NCBI GenBank assembly: GCA_963674895.2
Contig: CAXXCY010000002.1
Location: 558,001-622,000 of the forward strand
Direction of reading: 5' to 3'
From: CAXXOK01 sp963674895
Lineage (GTDB): Bacteria; Bacillota; Clostridia; Christensenellales; Aristaeellaceae
DNA length: 64,000 nucleotides
Position numbers and translations under genes: made by a program. Positions 1 through 7,775 of the stretch are shown piece by piece. A model generated the notes under the pieces. The model did not search any database. It saw only the letters and a list, made by a program, of their open reading frames with translations, and was not told the origin of the DNA. Each line of letters starts with the position of its first letter. Position 1 is the stretch's first letter.

Positions 1-686
1 ACAATCCACAATTTGAGAACTATTCCAGAGCCTGGACCCAGGGGAAGCTTTTGACGTACGGCTACAATACGGTGGTGGTCTGCGCGACGACGGTAATCCT
101 CGTTTTGTTTTCGGGCTCGCTTTTCGCCTATGCGCTGAAAATTTACGGATCGTTCAAGGAATTGAATTTCCTCTATTACGTGATTCTTGCCGGCATTTTT
201 ATTCCTATACAGGCGATTATCATGCCTTTGTTCAGCTTGCTCAAGACGTTCAAGCTGCTCAACAACCTGTTCAGTCTCGGGCTGGTTTACGCGGGGGTCA
301 ATCTGCCCTTGAGCATGATGCTTTTCGCAGGTTTTTATAAAACCATTCCCAAGGATATCATTGAGGCGGCAAGCATCGACGGCTGCGGCCCGCTCAGAAC
401 GTTTCTGCGGATCGTCCTGCCGCTGACAAAGACGATCATCAGCACGGTGACCATTCTGTCGAGTCTCAATGTTTGGCGGGATATATTCATCCCCATGATG
501 CTGACGACCAAGGTGGCGAAACGGACGATATCCTACGGGCTGATGTCGTTCGTAAACGAGTTCTCGCTGGATTGGACAACCATGTGCGCGGCGATGGTGA
601 TCAGCACGTTGCCGATCATCGTGTTGTTTCTGGTGCTGCAGAAGTATTTTATTGGCGGCGTTGTCGCCGGCGCCGTCAAGGGATAA
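1..686 (+). CDS. Carbohydrate ABC transporter permease, MalG type (5' end outside window)
   Basis: C-terminal 227 residues of a binding-protein-dependent importer permease; the frame is open from base 3, so the start lies upstream. The first visible residues (NPQFENYSRAW) match the periplasmic stretch after the first membrane segment of MalG-type permeases. About five hydrophobic segments follow. The EAA loop that docks on the ATPase is clear (EAASIDGCGPLRTFLRIVLP, near bases 361-420). The protein ends in the usual GGVVAGAVKG tail. It is followed 67 bases later by a phosphomannose-isomerase-like gene, an SIS isomerase and a ROK kinase on the same strand, so a sugar or amino-sugar is the probable substrate. 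The specific substrate cannot be read. Confidence 0.9.
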   Translation, partial: NPQFENYSRAWTQGKLLTYGYNTVVVCATTVILVLFSGSLFAYALKIYGSFKELNFLYYVILAGIFIPIQAIIMPLFSLLKTFKLLNNLFSLGLVYAGVNLPLSMMLFAGFYKTIPKDIIEAASIDGCGPLRTFLRIVLPLTKTIISTVTILSSLNVWRDIFIPMMLTTKVAKRTISYGLMSFVNEFSLDWTTMCAAMVISTLPIIVLFLVLQKYFIGGVVAGAVKG

Positions 687-753
687 ACGTATTGTACGGA
701 ATTCACGTATTGATATGTCCTAACGGACAAGAATAATTTTGGAGGGTTTATTC

Positions 754-2607
754 ATGAGGCTGTACGAGTATGCGGTCAATGCGGAGAACAAAATCGTAGT
801 CGATCAGGAGACCGAGGATAATATTCATATCGGCGCGGGAGAAGCGGACGAGAAAATCGTTTCCATTGTTCTGGAACGGTTTCAAAGCGTTCATAAGCCG
901 TGCCTGTTCGGATTTGAGGGCAACTATTGCGTGGATTGGGACAGCATCCTGTCGCAGCTGGACGAATGCTGTCGGAAGAACGGCGTATCGATGCGTGCGA
1001 TCAGTGTCAACCGCGTATTCAAGCCACTCGCGGAGATCCGGGAATACAAAAAACCGAACATTGAGTATGATCCCAGCCTGGGCTATGAAAACATGGACGG
1101 GCATATTCAGGATATCATGGATATGGATAAGGTCGCCCAGTTCCTCGGCGAACTCGAAGCGGAAAAACGCCGCGCGATCGATCAACCTGAGCTGATCGTC
1201 GTTTACGCCCCCGGCGCCGTGGTGAAGGAACTTGCCGGAGTCTATGATTTTAGGTTCTATTTCGATATGACCAAGGATCCGATTATGTGGAATCTATGGG
1301 ACGGGACGCTCGTGTCCTTTGGATGCGATAAACCGGACCCCGATTATTTTTGGAAGGATTTGTATTATGTGGATTTTCATCTTCTGGACAACCAGAAATG
1401 GTATATCCTGGAGAATATGGATTTCTACGTCGAGGCGGTCGACCCCGCGAATATTACGCTCATACCCCGCAGGGAGTACGACACTTTAATAACGAAGGTG
1501 CTTGAATACCCTGTCAAGCAGGTCAAGATTTTCATGCCCGGCCCCTTCGGCGCCTATCGCTTCAAACAGATCTGGAACGTGCCCGGTTTGGACAACAGCG
1601 CCTGGAACAACATCTCGTCGCCGAAGCTGGACATGATTATCGATATCGGGAAAAAGCAGATCCGGCTTCCCTCCGTCAATTTGCTCCAGTACGGGGACCG
1701 CTTCGTAGGCCCCTATTGGAACGAGAAGGTGCCCAAATGGTGGCCGTTGCTGGCGGCGATTGACGACGGCTACTTTGAAGACCCCGCCACGCCCTTGGAA
1801 AGAACGGCGATGTGCCAGCATAATCACCCGTCCACGGACTATGTGCGTCGCAACTTCAACGAGCAGTTCGGCCGCTATGAAACCTACTATATCCTCGAAG
1901 CCTATGAAAACTCGGCGACCATCATGGGGTTCAAGGACGATGCGAATTTGGAAGAGTGGCAGGAAAAGTGCTGGAAGGCGGCGGAGAAGATAGAGCTGAT
2001 TCCGGATTGGAAAGAGTACGTGAAGATCTGGAAAACGGCGCCTGGAGACCTGTTTCTGATTCCGCCGGGAACGACCCATGGGCACGGCGGACGGCAGATG
2101 GTTCTCGAGCTGGATACGAACGTGAATACGACCACGTGCGAATATTCGTTCTATATGCATGACTACGGCCGCCATACGTGGGACGACAATACCAAGACGA
2201 TGACAGGAAAGAAAAGCAATCTTCAGTGCAGGCATGGGTTCAATATCGATCACGGACGCCGCGAAAGCTGGGTGAAGGACCACCTCCGCGCCAAGCCGGA
2301 AATCGTCAAATGGACTCCCGACTATAGCTATGAACGCTACTCTACGCTGCCTGAAATGCCGTTCCATATCGAACGTTTTCATTTTACGAAATCCGCCCCC
2401 AACGATACGCAAGGGAAATTTATGAACGTCGTTACGCTGACGGTTGGCAGCAGCATCACGATCCGGTCCATAACGGACCCCGAAAAGCAGACGACGCTGG
2501 AATGGCTCCAGGCGGCGGCTGTGCCTGCCACGTTCGGCCCGTATGAGTTTATCAACAACGGGGAAGGACAGTGTACGGTGGTCCAGATCCGGATGAAAAA
2601 AGGCTGA
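754..2607 (+). CDS. Class I phosphomannose isomerase-like cupin protein
   Basis: 617 residues. The ATG at 754 is chosen because GGAGGG lies at 741-746. The C-terminal half resembles type I mannose-6-phosphate isomerases: a glycine-rich entry (MPGPFGAYRFKQIW, from about residue 259) and a cupin metal-site region (PPGTTHGHGG, about residues 435-445) followed by a histidine-rich tail. The N-terminal 250 residues match nothing I can name with certainty; related long proteins often carry a degenerate kinase-like domain there. Proteins of this size in sugar ABC operons are usually annotated as class I mannose-6-phosphate isomerases, but activity is inferred. The following SIS and ROK genes suggest a pathway that takes up, phosphorylates and isomerises a sugar. 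Confidence 0.75.
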   Translation: MRLYEYAVNAENKIVVDQETEDNIHIGAGEADEKIVSIVLERFQSVHKPCLFGFEGNYCVDWDSILSQLDECCRKNGVSMRAISVNRVFKPLAEIREYKKPNIEYDPSLGYENMDGHIQDIMDMDKVAQFLGELEAEKRRAIDQPELIVVYAPGAVVKELAGVYDFRFYFDMTKDPIMWNLWDGTLVSFGCDKPDPDYFWKDLYYVDFHLLDNQKWYILENMDFYVEAVDPANITLIPRREYDTLITKVLEYPVKQVKIFMPGPFGAYRFKQIWNVPGLDNSAWNNISSPKLDMIIDIGKKQIRLPSVNLLQYGDRFVGPYWNEKVPKWWPLLAAIDDGYFEDPATPLERTAMCQHNHPSTDYVRRNFNEQFGRYETYYILEAYENSATIMGFKDDANLEEWQEKCWKAAEKIELIPDWKEYVKIWKTAPGDLFLIPPGTTHGHGGRQMVLELDTNVNTTTCEYSFYMHDYGRHTWDDNTKTMTGKKSNLQCRHGFNIDHGRRESWVKDHLRAKPEIVKWTPDYSYERYSTLPEMPFHIERFHFTKSAPNDTQGKFMNVVTLTVGSSITIRSITDPEKQTTLEWLQAAAVPATFGPYEFINNGEGQCTVVQIRMKKG

Positions 2608-2649
2608 GGAATCCAGCATGAATAACTTGCGAGATCGGAGAAAGGCAAT

Positions 2650-3324
2650 ATGATGACGTCATCGAATCAAAAAGCGTATCGGGCCATACTGGATACGCTG
2701 CTGGCGCGGTATCCGGAACTCAAATGCGTACAAGAGGATATCCTTACCGCTTATGATCTTCTGTGCGATTGCTTTCGCGGAGGAAATAAAGTCCTGATCT
2801 GCGGAAACGGCGGCAGCGCGGCGGACGCCGGCCATATTGTCGGCGAGCTGATGAAAAGCTTTACGCTCAGAAGAAAAATGGACCCAGCCATATACCGTAG
2901 ACTTGAAGCGCTGGTACCGGAAACCGCCGAAGGCTTTGGCAGGTATATCGAGGGAGCGCTGCCAGCCGTTGATTTGACGGGAAGCGGCGCGTTCTCCACA
3001 GCCTTTCAAAACGATGTGAGCGGCGAATATGTATTCGCGCAGCAGGTATACGGGCTGGCAAAGGAGCACGACACGCTTTGGTGTTTATCCACTTCCGGAA
3101 ATTCCACGAACGTCATCCTTGCCGCGCAGATGGCGAAGGCCAAGGATGTGACTGTGATCGGCATGACGGGCGGCGGCGGCGGCGAGCTTCTCAGGTGGTG
3201 CGATGTCTGCATCAGAGTGCCTGCCGAGGAAACCTACCGGGTACAGGAATTCCATCTTCCGGTGTATCACGCCCTGTGCGCAATGCTGGAGGCTGTGTTT
3301 TTCGGCGGGGAGAATTCCCAATGA
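2650..3324 (+). CDS. SIS-domain phosphosugar isomerase, GmhA type
   Basis: 224 residues, preceded by GGAGAAAGG; the ATG at 2650 is followed by a second ATG at 2653. The SIS fold is shown by GNGGSAADA (about residues 53-61) and STSGNSTN (about 147-154). The histidine-containing EFHLPVYHALC near the C-terminus is typical of D-sedoheptulose-7-phosphate isomerase GmhA. Family members isomerise ketose and aldose phosphates in the cytoplasm. No heptose pathway genes are nearby; the partners are a sugar importer and a ROK kinase, so a catabolic substrate seems more likely than LPS heptose. The stop overlaps the ROK start (ATGA), indicating translational coupling. Confidence 0.85.
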   Translation: MMTSSNQKAYRAILDTLLARYPELKCVQEDILTAYDLLCDCFRGGNKVLICGNGGSAADAGHIVGELMKSFTLRRKMDPAIYRRLEALVPETAEGFGRYIEGALPAVDLTGSGAFSTAFQNDVSGEYVFAQQVYGLAKEHDTLWCLSTSGNSTNVILAAQMAKAKDVTVIGMTGGGGGELLRWCDVCIRVPAEETYRVQEFHLPVYHALCAMLEAVFFGGENSQ

Positions 3325-4292
3325 GCGGGTATCTTCTCGGCTTTGATATCGGCGGAACAAAATCCGCCGTTATTCTTGGAAGGAACAGGGAAGACATGTG
3401 TCCGGAGATCGTGGAGCGGGAGGAGATCTCCACCTTTGCCGCCGGCAAAACGGAGGACACGCTTTCCCGAATGGTTTACATTGCAAAGCGGCAGCTGGAA
3501 AAAAATCAGCTGAAACCCATGGATGTTCTCGCGGGCGGGATCAGCTGCGGGGGACCCCTGGACAGTAAAAAGGGCCTGATCCTCTCACCGCCAAATCTGC
3601 CGGGCTGGGACCATATCGCGATTACGGACAGATTGAACTCGGTCTTTCAATGCCCGTTCACATTACAGAACGACGCGAATGCCGGGGCACTGGCAGAATG
3701 GAGATACGGCGCCGGCGCAGGGTTGGAGAACGTCGTTTTCATTACGTTTGGCACTGGATGCGGCGCTGGGCTGATCCTGGACGGTAAATTATTCGCGGGT
3801 ACGAACGATATGGCCGGTGAATGCGGCCATGTGAGGCTGTCCGAATATGGTCCGGCTGGATACGGCAAATGCGGTTCCATGGAGGGCTTCTGCAGCGGCG
3901 CGGGGCTGGCCAGGCTAGGGGAAAACATGCTGAAAGCCTATGAGCAGCGGGGCAAGACCTCCGCTTTGCATTCGTTTCAGGGCCATATGACCGCGAAAGA
4001 TATCGCCCTTGCGGCATTGAGCGGGGACGCCTTGGCGTCCGAGGTGTTCCGTATATCCTCCGAGAAGCTTGGGTATGGCCTGGCGATGCTTATCGACATA
4101 CTCAATCCCCAAACGATCATACTCGGTGGGATATTCGCCAGATGTGAAGGGCTCATCAGGCCGCACGTCGACCGGATACTGGCGTGCGAATGCCTGCCCG
4201 GTTCCCTTGAACGATGTACGATACAGCCCTCGAAGCTGGGGGAAGCGATCGGCGATTATGCTGCGCTTGCAACTGCCCTGACGGGTCTGTAG
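3321..4292 (+). CDS. ROK-family sugar kinase
   Basis: 323 residues, starting at the ATG that overlaps the previous stop by four bases. The N-terminal phosphate loop GFDIGGTKSA, the active-site region LQNDANAGALAEW and GTGCGAGLI identify a ROK kinase, which phosphorylates a sugar with ATP. The classic ROK zinc motif CxCGxxGCxE is not intact: the region reads GYGKCGSMEGFCSG, a variant pattern that leaves too few cysteines for the canonical site. There is no N-terminal helix-turn-helix, so it is a kinase rather than a ROK repressor. It is the last gene of the permease-PMI-SIS operon. Substrate unknown; mannose, N-acetylmannosamine or allose-type sugars are possible. Confidence 0.88.
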   Translation: MSGYLLGFDIGGTKSAVILGRNREDMCPEIVEREEISTFAAGKTEDTLSRMVYIAKRQLEKNQLKPMDVLAGGISCGGPLDSKKGLILSPPNLPGWDHIAITDRLNSVFQCPFTLQNDANAGALAEWRYGAGAGLENVVFITFGTGCGAGLILDGKLFAGTNDMAGECGHVRLSEYGPAGYGKCGSMEGFCSGAGLARLGENMLKAYEQRGKTSALHSFQGHMTAKDIALAALSGDALASEVFRISSEKLGYGLAMLIDILNPQTIILGGIFARCEGLIRPHVDRILACECLPGSLERCTIQPSKLGEAIGDYAALATALTGL

Positions 4293-4433
4293 CAAACCTT
4301 GATCCGAATAAAGACGGCGTTCCAAAACGTTCGAATCCTTCAATCGGATACGTACAGCAAAGAAGTACCCATAAAGGATACCTTTTCCTTCGACCCGGAT
4401 CACGTAACGTACCAGCATAGCGCGCCGTACCTT

Positions 4434-4765
4434 TATCCAGAACAAATGAAGCTCCTGTACCCAACTTAAGTGACCGGCGATCCAGCAATAGGCTCTCGGG
4501 AGCCTGTGCAGTCGGTGATCTGGCCTATCCAACGCTCCCTGAGCACGAAAGGCTGTCCCTACGACAATGCGGCAGCGGAATCGACCTTCAGGCTGATCAG
4601 GAAGGAGTTCATCTAAAACAAGCAATTTAAAAACCTTTAAGCAATTGTAAATAAAATTGATGGAATACATTCACTGGTTTAACAACATCCGCCTGCACAG
4701 CACCTTCGGGTACCGCTTACCGGTTGAATTCAGGAAGGTATGTTCCTTATAATTCTGTTCGATTT
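4434..4765 (+). pseudogene. Decayed IS3-family transposase (orfB) remnant
   Basis: Nucleotide similarity to two separate parts of the intact element further right: 4434-4530 resembles about 6958-7055, and 4530-4752 resembles about 7280-7496. A large internal segment is therefore missing. Recognisable translated pieces include the catalytic-glutamate region (KGCPYDNAAAESTFRLI) and the terminal HWFNNIRLHSTFGY. A stop codon (TAA at about 4615-4617) and an AT-rich insertion interrupt it. The similarity fades just after CCTTATAATTCTGT, so the right terminal repeat has decayed. Same orientation as the intact copy. Confidence 0.85.
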
Positions 4766-5217
4766 AGTATAGCCAATTCATTTTCATTCCTATTAAATAA
4801 AGTGCAACCATCATTGTACTCTAATATTTCCAATAAACCAGATTTCACATTTAGAATTATTCAACTCCTAAAAAAGCTGATTTATTAATCTGTGTGAAAT
4901 CGAAAGAAAAATCAAAACGAACGCATGACCGGAAATTCTCAAGGATCTCTATTTCCGGTTTTAAATGCTTTTTAGTTATTTGTTTTTTCAACTCTTGTTC
5001 ATTAGAATTTTCAGATAATCAACAAGCGAGTTTTGAGTAATCATCTGTGAAAGTGAGTATTTATAAGGAATCCAGCTCGCAAAAATTTTAATAAAATCGA
5101 AATATACTGCGTGAGCTCTGATATTTAATTGACATTATATTCAAAGTTATTATGGAGGTATGAACGGAAGGAAATCCATAAAATTTTCATAAAAACTAGC
5201 GGATTCCCGGGCTCGAA
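4766..5217. other. AT-rich intergenic stretch, no gene recognised
   Basis: Markedly AT-rich compared with both flanks and without a credible reading frame. It contains one terminator-like hairpin (4928-4964) and a 9-bp inverted repeat, GATTTCACA near 4842 and TGTGAAATC near 4893. It looks like the left part of a transferred accessory segment that also holds the orphan genes to the right. Confidence 0.6.
4928..4964 (+). terminator. Terminator-like hairpin
   Basis: ACCGGAAA (4928-4935) pairs perfectly with TTTCCGGT (4952-4959), followed by a short T-rich run. No gene ends directly upstream on the plus strand, so it may be a relic. Confidence 0.45.
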
Positions 5218-5349
5218 GCCACCGCAGGCGCTCGTGGTGGACGCCACAGTACCTAAAACAGCCTGTTAGGACCAAGACTGGATGAAATGCTTCGCTCGTG
5301 CGGCTTGCTCTTACGCGCGTGAGGATAAGAGCGACACCATTGGTGTCGC
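5218..5349. repeat. Cluster of strong stem-loops
   Basis: Three stems in 130 bases: GCCACC with GGTGGAC-side pairing (5218-5243), GCTCTTA with TAAGAGC (5307-5332), and the perfect GCGACACC-ATT-GGTGTCGC (5331-5349), which abuts the previous stem. The short reading frame through this stretch (5282-5464) has no ribosome binding site and looks like chance. The cluster lies downstream of the minus-strand orphan gene ending at 5430, so it may serve as its terminator or be a palindromic repeat element. Confidence 0.6.
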
Positions 5350-5429
5350 AGCCAAGGCATGCTGCATAGCGTACGCGCGTGGCGTTCTTGTGCTCGCTGC
5401 GTACTGCGGGCGATCCGTTCAGATTTCAC

Positions 5430-5954
5430 TCATTCATATCCGATTAGGGAATAAACAGTGTTAAATACTTCAACTAATCTCAGAACCATCTTATTGTCTG
5501 GGTCAAAGCCACACGATTGTTTGAAGAATTGTACAAAATGGTCGCTATACAAATAATAAAATTGTGCCATCAAGCCGCTTAATATGCGTTCATTATTTGT
5601 GTCCTTTTCTTTTAATTCTGCGGTTGTCGTATATGCTAGAAATGATTTAGCAATCTCCAGATACTTTATAAAAACAATAAGTCCCAGTTCATCTACTATT
5701 CCTAAAGCTTTCATATCCCTCCACATAGCAAAACCGTAAGGCTCAACTAGAATACAGTACTGAAATAAAATCTGCAGATTGATTTTCCCTGAATTTTTAG
5801 AATCTATATTAGGTTGTATGCATCCATATTCAGTTATCATACACGTATCATATCCCTTATCTGGTCGATTTACTGTTGATAACCAAACACAAACCCCATA
5901 ACTTCTGAACTTATTGTATATATCAGGATCTACGCTTTCGCACCAGATCATCAT
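5430..5954 (-). CDS. Hypothetical protein, second gene of an orphan pair
   Basis: 174 residues starting with ATG ATG at 5954; the start overlaps the stop of the upstream frame in an ATGA arrangement, so the two are translationally coupled. No signal peptide or clear membrane segment. The sequence is rich in aromatic residues and mostly helical in appearance (for example YCILVEPYGFAMWRDMKALGIV). I do not recognise the family. AT-rich codon use sets it apart from neighbouring chromosomal and phage genes and suggests horizontal transfer. Size and coupling would fit an immunity protein or a small accessory partner, but nothing in the sequence proves this. Confidence 0.6.
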   Translation of the reverse strand: MMIWCESVDPDIYNKFRSYGVCVWLSTVNRPDKGYDTCMITEYGCIQPNIDSKNSGKINLQILFQYCILVEPYGFAMWRDMKALGIVDELGLIVFIKYLEIAKSFLAYTTTAELKEKDTNNERILSGLMAQFYYLYSDHFVQFFKQSCGFDPDNKMVLRLVEVFNTVYSLIGYE

Positions 5955-6287
5955 TTTGTCAAGCCATTAACGACTTTTTCGGAATAGGCTTCATTTTCAT
6001 CAGCTGTAATGATCCAACATAAAGCTCTGCCTTCGTTATCACAATATACTCTGTCATCGCTACCTCCCAAAGCATAATTTATAATCTCCTTGTCGGCTAA
6101 TATGATATTGAAACATATCGCCCAGATTATTGAGTGTACTACCCTTGTCATTATCGAAAGCATTAAGTGTTTTTGCGCAAAGCTCTATTCTATCTTCATC
6201 TTTAGCTCCCAAATCCCTTAACTCTTGCCAATACGGACTTAACGTTTCAATCCGATAGGCTCTTAAGATGTTATTGATCCTTTCCAC
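5951..6287 (-). pseudogene. Hypothetical protein, apparently frameshifted, first gene of the orphan pair
   Basis: Two overlapping minus-strand frames seem to be halves of one gene. The first starts at 6287 (MERINNILRAYRIETLSPYW) and stops at 6060. The second frame is open through 6163-5951 and ends ENEAYSEKVVNGLTK. The natural join lies near 6100-6120, where the first frame loses sense and the second continues as ADKEIINYALGG. A single-base change or a sequencing error there would give a product of about 110 residues. Alternatively the second frame is read separately from ATG 6163. The family is not recognised. The 5' end lies only 13 bases from the IS left end, so the native promoter may have been lost. 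Confidence 0.5.
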
Positions 6288-6377
6288 TGGAAGAGCAGCA
6301 TGGATTGGTTACACTAAATCGGACAGAAAAAATAAGGTCATGGTAGAATAACGGGAAAGATTTAGGAGGGAAATACC

Positions 6378-6666
6378 ATGACACAAAGGCGGGCCAAGCG
6401 GACCTACAGCGAGGAGCAGAAAAGGCAGCTGGTTGAACTGTTCAACCACGGGAAACCCAGGAGCGAGATCATCCGGGGAATACGACCTGACAGCATCGGC
6501 GTTTGACAAATGGGTTAAGCGGATCAATGCAACCGGTTCCAGCCACGAGAAGGATAACCGAACGCCTGAAGAACTGGAGCTGCTGAAGCTTCGCAAAGAG
6601 AACCAACAGCTGCGGATGGAGAATGACGTCCTAAAGCAAGCGGCGCTGATATACGCACGAAAGTAG
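6378..6666 (+). pseudogene. IS3-family OrfA, broken by one extra base
   Basis: OrfA is the helix-turn-helix DNA-binding subunit of IS3 transposases. It starts at ATG 6378 after AGGAGGGAAA and reads MTQRRAKRTYSEEQKRQLVE, then leaves frame at a run of four G (6475-6478) and stops at about 6507. Removing one G restores the usual continuation (REYDLTASAFDKWVKR) and the leucine-rich C-terminal helix (LRKENQQLRMENDVLKQAAL) ending at 6666. The copy as read would not make intact OrfA, so the element is probably immobile unless the extra G is a sequencing error. Confidence 0.85.
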
Positions 6667-6668
6667 TT

Positions 6669-7496
6669 GTGATCCGAGCCAATGCCCACAAATACTCAAT
6701 ATCAGCGCTGTGCCGGTGCTTAGGCATTGCACGCAGCACCTATTACTACGAATGCCGGGGCCGGCCGGACGAGCGGGATTTGGAAGAGGTTGTTCAGAAC
6801 GCATACGATGAGAATCGTCGTGTTTACGGTCAACGCAAAACTCAAGCATGTACTGCTGCGGAAGGGCTGGATTGTATATCCAGGCGGAAGATCGGGCGGA
6901 TCATGAAGAAGCGGGGACTGGTATCCGCCTACACACGCAAGAAGTATCGGGTTCATGCATCCAGGGTGAATGAAGCCCCGGTGCCCAACCTGATTGACCG
7001 GCAATTCAGCGACAGGCTCCCGGGAGCCTGTGTTGTCAGCGATCTGACCTACGTTCGTGTAGGCACCCAGTGGGCCTATATCTGCATGCTGCTGGATCTG
7101 GGAGCCAGGGAGATCATCGGCTACAGCGCCGGTGCACACAAAGACGCTGAACTGGTCCATCAAGCTTTTGCATCCGTGAAAGGAAACCTGTTCGAGATCC
7201 AGATCTTTCACACAGACCGTGGCAGTGAGTTTGACAATATGCTTGTGGATGAAATACTGGAAAGCTTTCAGATCCAGCGATCCCTGAGCATGAAGGGCTG
7301 TCCCTATGACAACGCGGTAGCAGAATCAACCTTCAGGCTGATCAAGAAGGAGTTCGTTTCGAGCAGGCGGTTTGGTACCCTCGAGCAGCTGCGATTGGAA
7401 CTGGCGGATTACATACACTGGTTCAACAACATCCGCCTGCACGGTACCCTCGGGTACCTGTCTCCGGTTGAGTTCAGGAATGCATGTACCTTATAA
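6669..7496 (+). CDS. IS3-family transposase OrfB (DDE integrase)
   Basis: 275 residues from GTG 6669. It contains the HTH_21-type N-terminus and the rve integrase core with catalytic residues DLTYV, HTDRGSEF and the glutamate in NAVAESTF. The last residues (HWFNNIRLHGTLGYLSPVEF) are typical of the IS3 group. The frame is -1 to OrfA and stays open back through the OrfA stop (GCACGAAAGTAG), so the usual product is an OrfAB fusion made by -1 frameshifting on the short A run. OrfB itself looks complete; only OrfA is damaged. Confidence 0.92.
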   Translation: MIRANAHKYSISALCRCLGIARSTYYYECRGRPDERDLEEVVQNAYDENRRVYGQRKTQACTAAEGLDCISRRKIGRIMKKRGLVSAYTRKKYRVHASRVNEAPVPNLIDRQFSDRLPGACVVSDLTYVRVGTQWAYICMLLDLGAREIIGYSAGAHKDAELVHQAFASVKGNLFEIQIFHTDRGSEFDNMLVDEILESFQIQRSLSMKGCPYDNAVAESTFRLIKKEFVSSRRFGTLEQLRLELADYIHWFNNIRLHGTLGYLSPVEFRNACTL

Positions 7497-7525
7497 TTTC
7501 TGTCTGACCAACTGTTGACAATCCA

Positions 7526-7775
7526 CAATTTCGCGCGCGGATCAATTCTGGAGGACTTGAGCGAGGATGACCGAGCCGTGCTTGCCGGCGTTAAAGTAAA
7601 GGACGGGCTCTACACAACGGAGCGCGAGGTAAAGCTGTGCGATAAACTCCGGGCGTTGGAACTACTCGGCAAGCACCTGGGGATGTTTACGGAAAACGTG
7701 GCGTTCAAAGGCATGATCCCCGTGACGATCATCGATGATATTGGTGCAGAGGTGCAAAATGGTGCAGACGGCTGA
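7526..7775 (+). pseudogene. Phage terminase small subunit, 5' truncated by the IS
   Basis: Only the C-terminal part remains. The diagnostic stretch KLCDKLRALELLGKHLGMFTENV is the conserved end of PBSX/SPP1-type small terminases, which bind the packaging site and load the large subunit. The DNA-binding N-terminus is gone, replaced by the right end of the IS at 7525. A frame runs on from a TTG within the IS terminal repeat but has no real start. The 3' end overlaps the large-terminase start, the normal phage arrangement. Without it the headful packaging machine would not recognise its own DNA. Confidence 0.85.

Larger units (their letters stand above)
6301..7525 (+). mobile_element. Full-length IS3-family insertion sequence
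   Basis: About 1225 bp. The left end (TGGATTGGTTACACTAAATC at 6301) and the right end (complement of the sequence ending CAATCCA at 7525) form imperfect 37-bp terminal inverted repeats, with about 26 matches, strongest at the outer 7 bases and in GACAGAAA and ATAAGG. It holds an orfA/orfB pair of the IS3 type. No short direct repeat flanks it (gca on the left, caa on the right), so the right flank is probably not the original insertion partner. The right end sits inside a phage small-terminase gene. Confidence 0.9.

Noticed and set aside
1..14. Exact 14-base match between the window start and 7518-7531 (across the IS right end), which might mean another IS copy just upstream.
   Set aside because: The bases at the start read in frame as a normal permease sequence (NPQFENY), and a 14-base match by chance is expected in a window of this size.
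5282..5464. 60-residue plus-strand frame in the hairpin stretch.
   Set aside because: No ribosome binding site, composed of palindromes, and overlaps the minus-strand gene end.
6301..7525. Composite transposon formed by the two IS copies around 4766-6300.
   Set aside because: The left copy has lost its ends and most of orfB, and the right copy has a broken orfA and no target duplication; co-mobility cannot be supported.
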